A DNA stretch of 64,000 nt from Desulfobacter sp. (GTDB taxonomy: Bacteria; Desulfobacterota; Desulfobacteria; Desulfobacterales; Desulfobacteraceae). The stretch spans positions 3,133,001 to 3,197,000 of the forward strand of contig CP054837.1 of NCBI GenBank assembly GCA_028768525.1. The letters run 5' to 3'. Below, piece by piece: positions 62,194-64,000 of this stretch (the first letter of the stretch is position 1; the number at the start of each line of letters is the position of its first letter). The notes below the pieces were generated by a model. It searched no databases and was not told the DNA's origin. It saw only the letters and a program-made list of their open reading frames with translations. The translations under genes and the position numbers were made by a program.

Positions 62194-63717
62194 ATGCTGA
62201 GATATATTCTGGGCGTCTGGATCCATGACCCTTTCAGGGTCCGGGATTTGGTCAATAACGTCTATTGGTCAATCATTGTCATTGCCATTTTTACAGGCTG
62301 CTGCCTGATTTATAAAAAACTTATCGGCCTGGTTCAAGATAAGAAACGGGTCCGGATTTTTATGGTTGTCTTTTTCGGGCTGGCCCTTCCCCTTGGCGTT
62401 GTCAGTTCAAAAGCTGCGAATATGTTTTATTTGCCGGTTCATTATTGGAGTGTTGACCGGTTTATTGAGGAATTTTTCAACGGGGGGCAGCAGACCTTTC
62501 ACACCAGCATCATGATTCCCGTTGTAATGGCCGCCTGCCTGATCCGGCTTTTCAGAATGAATTTCTGGAAGGTTTTTGATATTATTTTTTTATATGTTCC
62601 TTTTTCCCATGCCATTGCCAGGACCGCCTGCCTGATGGCGGGCTGCTGCCACGGCCACCGCATCTGCCTGGATATTTTCGGATTCAGCGCCTGCTTTAAA
62701 AATCCTGTCCCGCTTTATGAAAGTATATTTAATCTGGTTTTGTTTTATTTTTTACGCCGGGTTTTCAGCCTGATTTATCCCACCGGAAAAGAACCTGATA
62801 CTTCGTTGTTTGAGAGGACCTTCGGCCCCTTTTTTCAAGGGCTTGAGCAAAGGGTTCAAGGTGGAATTATTGTGGCCTTGTATCTTATTGGGTATGGGAT
62901 ATGGCGGTTTAACATTGAATTTATAAGAACCAACCCAATTGTGGAGTTGGGTATGACCCAGGCCCAGCTGGTCATGATCTGTTTTGGAGTTCTGGCTCTG
63001 GTTATTCTTTTCAGAGGGCGGATAAGGCCCTTAAAAGACAGATTGCGGGAGGGGATTTTAAAGAAAAAAGAAAATCAGTCTCTGATGGGGTTTCTGCTGT
63101 CTTATTTTTTTCTGGTCCTTCTCATTGTCGGCCTGTTTAAATACAGGATCATTGACTGGCCCTTTAGAAGTTATGGGTCGTTTTCAAAAATCTATTTCAA
63201 TGTTTTCCTTTATGCTCTGTTCGCTGTAATGTGTTCCGGGTTCTTTTTCTGGTTGAGGCCCTTGAATATTCGGATTTCTCCCTTTTTTAAATGGAGGCGT
63301 TTTTCCCATATCTTCTGGGTGGGGCTGGTCATCTCATCTGCCTATTCAGTATATTTGTACCACTTCAACACTTGGAACCTGGGAGGTATGGCCTATTGGC
63401 CCCCGATTTTTCTGTTTAGTGTTCTCAATGCATACAGTGAGGAAAGTATCTACCGGCTTACCTTGTCATCCGTTTTGGAGCGGCTGTTTGGCAGCCATGT
63501 GGCAGCTAATTTAGGCCAGGCGCTTTTATACGGAGGCACCCATTATTTTATCGGGGGCGCCCGTTTTGCCCTTTTTGCCTTTCTTTACGGAATTCTTCTG
63601 GGAACCGTAACAAAGGAAAATAAAAGCATTATTCCTGCCATGATTTGCCATTTTTGTATTGATATCGGAAATATCGGATTACCCCTGCTTATTGTCCGTA
63701 ATTCGTATTTTGGTTAA
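62194..63717 (+). CDS. Lgt-like (prolipoprotein diacylglyceryl transferase) domain fused to a CPBP intramembrane protease
   Basis: A 507-residue membrane protein. Residues 1-275 resemble Lgt: an HTSIMIPVVMA segment, then ARTACLMAGCCHG near residue 145 (the RIGCF.AGCC.G variant of some deltaproteobacterial Lgt-like proteins), and RFNIEFIRTNP near residue 240 with the conserved Arg. Residues 300-507 form a CPBP domain: YSEESIYRL (Glu-Glu), YGGTHYFIGG (His) and MICHFCIDIGN (His/Asp). No separate start lies between them. It follows the large pilus protein, suggesting a role in surface or pilus-protein maturation. Confidence 0.75.
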   Translation: MLRYILGVWIHDPFRVRDLVNNVYWSIIVIAIFTGCCLIYKKLIGLVQDKKRVRIFMVVFFGLALPLGVVSSKAANMFYLPVHYWSVDRFIEEFFNGGQQTFHTSIMIPVVMAACLIRLFRMNFWKVFDIIFLYVPFSHAIARTACLMAGCCHGHRICLDIFGFSACFKNPVPLYESIFNLVLFYFLRRVFSLIYPTGKEPDTSLFERTFGPFFQGLEQRVQGGIIVALYLIGYGIWRFNIEFIRTNPIVELGMTQAQLVMICFGVLALVILFRGRIRPLKDRLREGILKKKENQSLMGFLLSYFFLVLLIVGLFKYRIIDWPFRSYGSFSKIYFNVFLYALFAVMCSGFFFWLRPLNIRISPFFKWRRFSHIFWVGLVISSAYSVYLYHFNTWNLGGMAYWPPIFLFSVLNAYSEESIYRLTLSSVLERLFGSHVAANLGQALLYGGTHYFIGGARFALFAFLYGILLGTVTKENKSIIPAMICHFCIDIGNIGLPLLIVRNSYFG

Positions 63718-63856
63718 AAGGCTGCAGGCTTAGGTATCCATTCAAGATTTTCATCCCCGCAATTCCCTCCTCCTGAATTCTTTTTCTCAAGTCTTTTTTT
63801 CTTTAGCAGCAGCGACAACCGGCGAATCGATTTACGCAGTTTGTTTACTCACTGAT

Positions 63857-64000
63857 TCAGTGGATCACGGATAGATATCCCCCCAGAAAGAGAAACCCGT
63901 TACCGGCCATGTGAATGATAAGTGGGGCGGCCAGGCTTTCGGACCGCTCAAAAGCTAGAGCAAAAACCAAACCGCCGGCAAACGGAATAAGAGGCAGGAA
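63857..64000 (-). CDS. CPBP-family intramembrane metalloprotease, C-terminal fragment (runs off the window)
   Basis: The minus strand ends with 47 codons in frame to the window edge and a TGA at 63857-63859. The translation (LIPFAGGLVFALAFERSESL, then PLIIHMAGNGFLFLGGYL) matches the final helices of CPBP proteases: a Gly-rich helix, then the motif 3 His-x3-Asn. It is the 3' end of a gene that lies beyond the window and converges on the Lgt-CPBP gene. No terminator is obvious in the 139 bases between them. Confidence 0.65.
   Translation of the reverse strand, partial: FLPLIPFAGGLVFALAFERSESLAAPLIIHMAGNGFLFLGGYLSVIH

Overview
The window looks like a chromosomal segment of a sulfate-reducing Desulfobacterota bacterium, most likely Desulfobacteraceae. 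The inference rests on gene content and style: a PEP-CTERM/exosortase exopolysaccharide locus, a dnaN-gyrB pair without dnaA beside it, an MSHA-type pilus locus, and moderate GC with AT-rich accessory stretches. There is no rRNA, tRNA or CRISPR array in the window, so the taxonomy is inferred.

Region 1 (about 1-27,760, minus strand) is one long exosortase-type exopolysaccharide (EPS) locus. Read in the direction of transcription it encodes a Wzz-like chain-length protein, a BY-type tyrosine kinase, a polyisoprenyl-phosphate sugar transferase, the Wza-like export protein, an outer-membrane barrel, EpsI and the exosortase. These are followed by a polysaccharide deacetylase, a FemAB-like protein, a PHP-like protein, glycosyltransferases, two asparagine-synthase-like amidotransferases, a nucleotide-sugar epimerase, a FAD oxidoreductase, acetyl- and acyltransferases, a flippase-like protein and a GT39/GT2 lipid-linked sugar module. 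Region 2 (27,958-33,329, minus) holds a PEP-CTERM substrate protein with a clear sigma-54 promoter, then an operon of a CPBP protease, a TIGR03790-type protein and a PrsT-like TPR lipoprotein.

Region 3 (33,516-39,381, plus) is housekeeping: two adjacent small genes that together look like a split RdgC, then dnaN and gyrB overlapping by 4 nt, then a cytidylate-kinase-like gene. Region 4 (39,778-50,316, plus) is a GC-rich MSHA-type pilus assembly operon (MshI/J/K/L/M/E/G equivalents) ending in a membrane-anchored sigma-54 activator and followed by a methyltransferase gene. Region 5 (51,373-57,426) starts with the major pilin, which has its own sigma-54 promoter, upstream palindrome and terminator. 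It continues with an AT-rich insert of glycan genes (GT-C enzyme, polyprenyl-phosphate GT2, hexapeptide acyltransferase, SMR-type flippase) and a WecE-like aminotransferase; these make a plausible pilin-glycosylation cassette. Region 6 (57,557-63,717) resumes pilus genes: two pseudopilins, a 1,220-residue fusion with two pilin-like N-termini and an internal CFI-box segment, and an Lgt-CPBP fusion. The last 144 bases carry the C-terminus of another CPBP protease on the minus strand.

The main points for a second look are the split RdgC, the two sigma-54 promoters each with an upstream inverted repeat, the pseudopilin/CFI-box/PilX-like fusion, the Lgt-CPBP fusion, the glycan cassette next to the pilin, and a membrane hydrolase fused to FG-GAP-like repeats.
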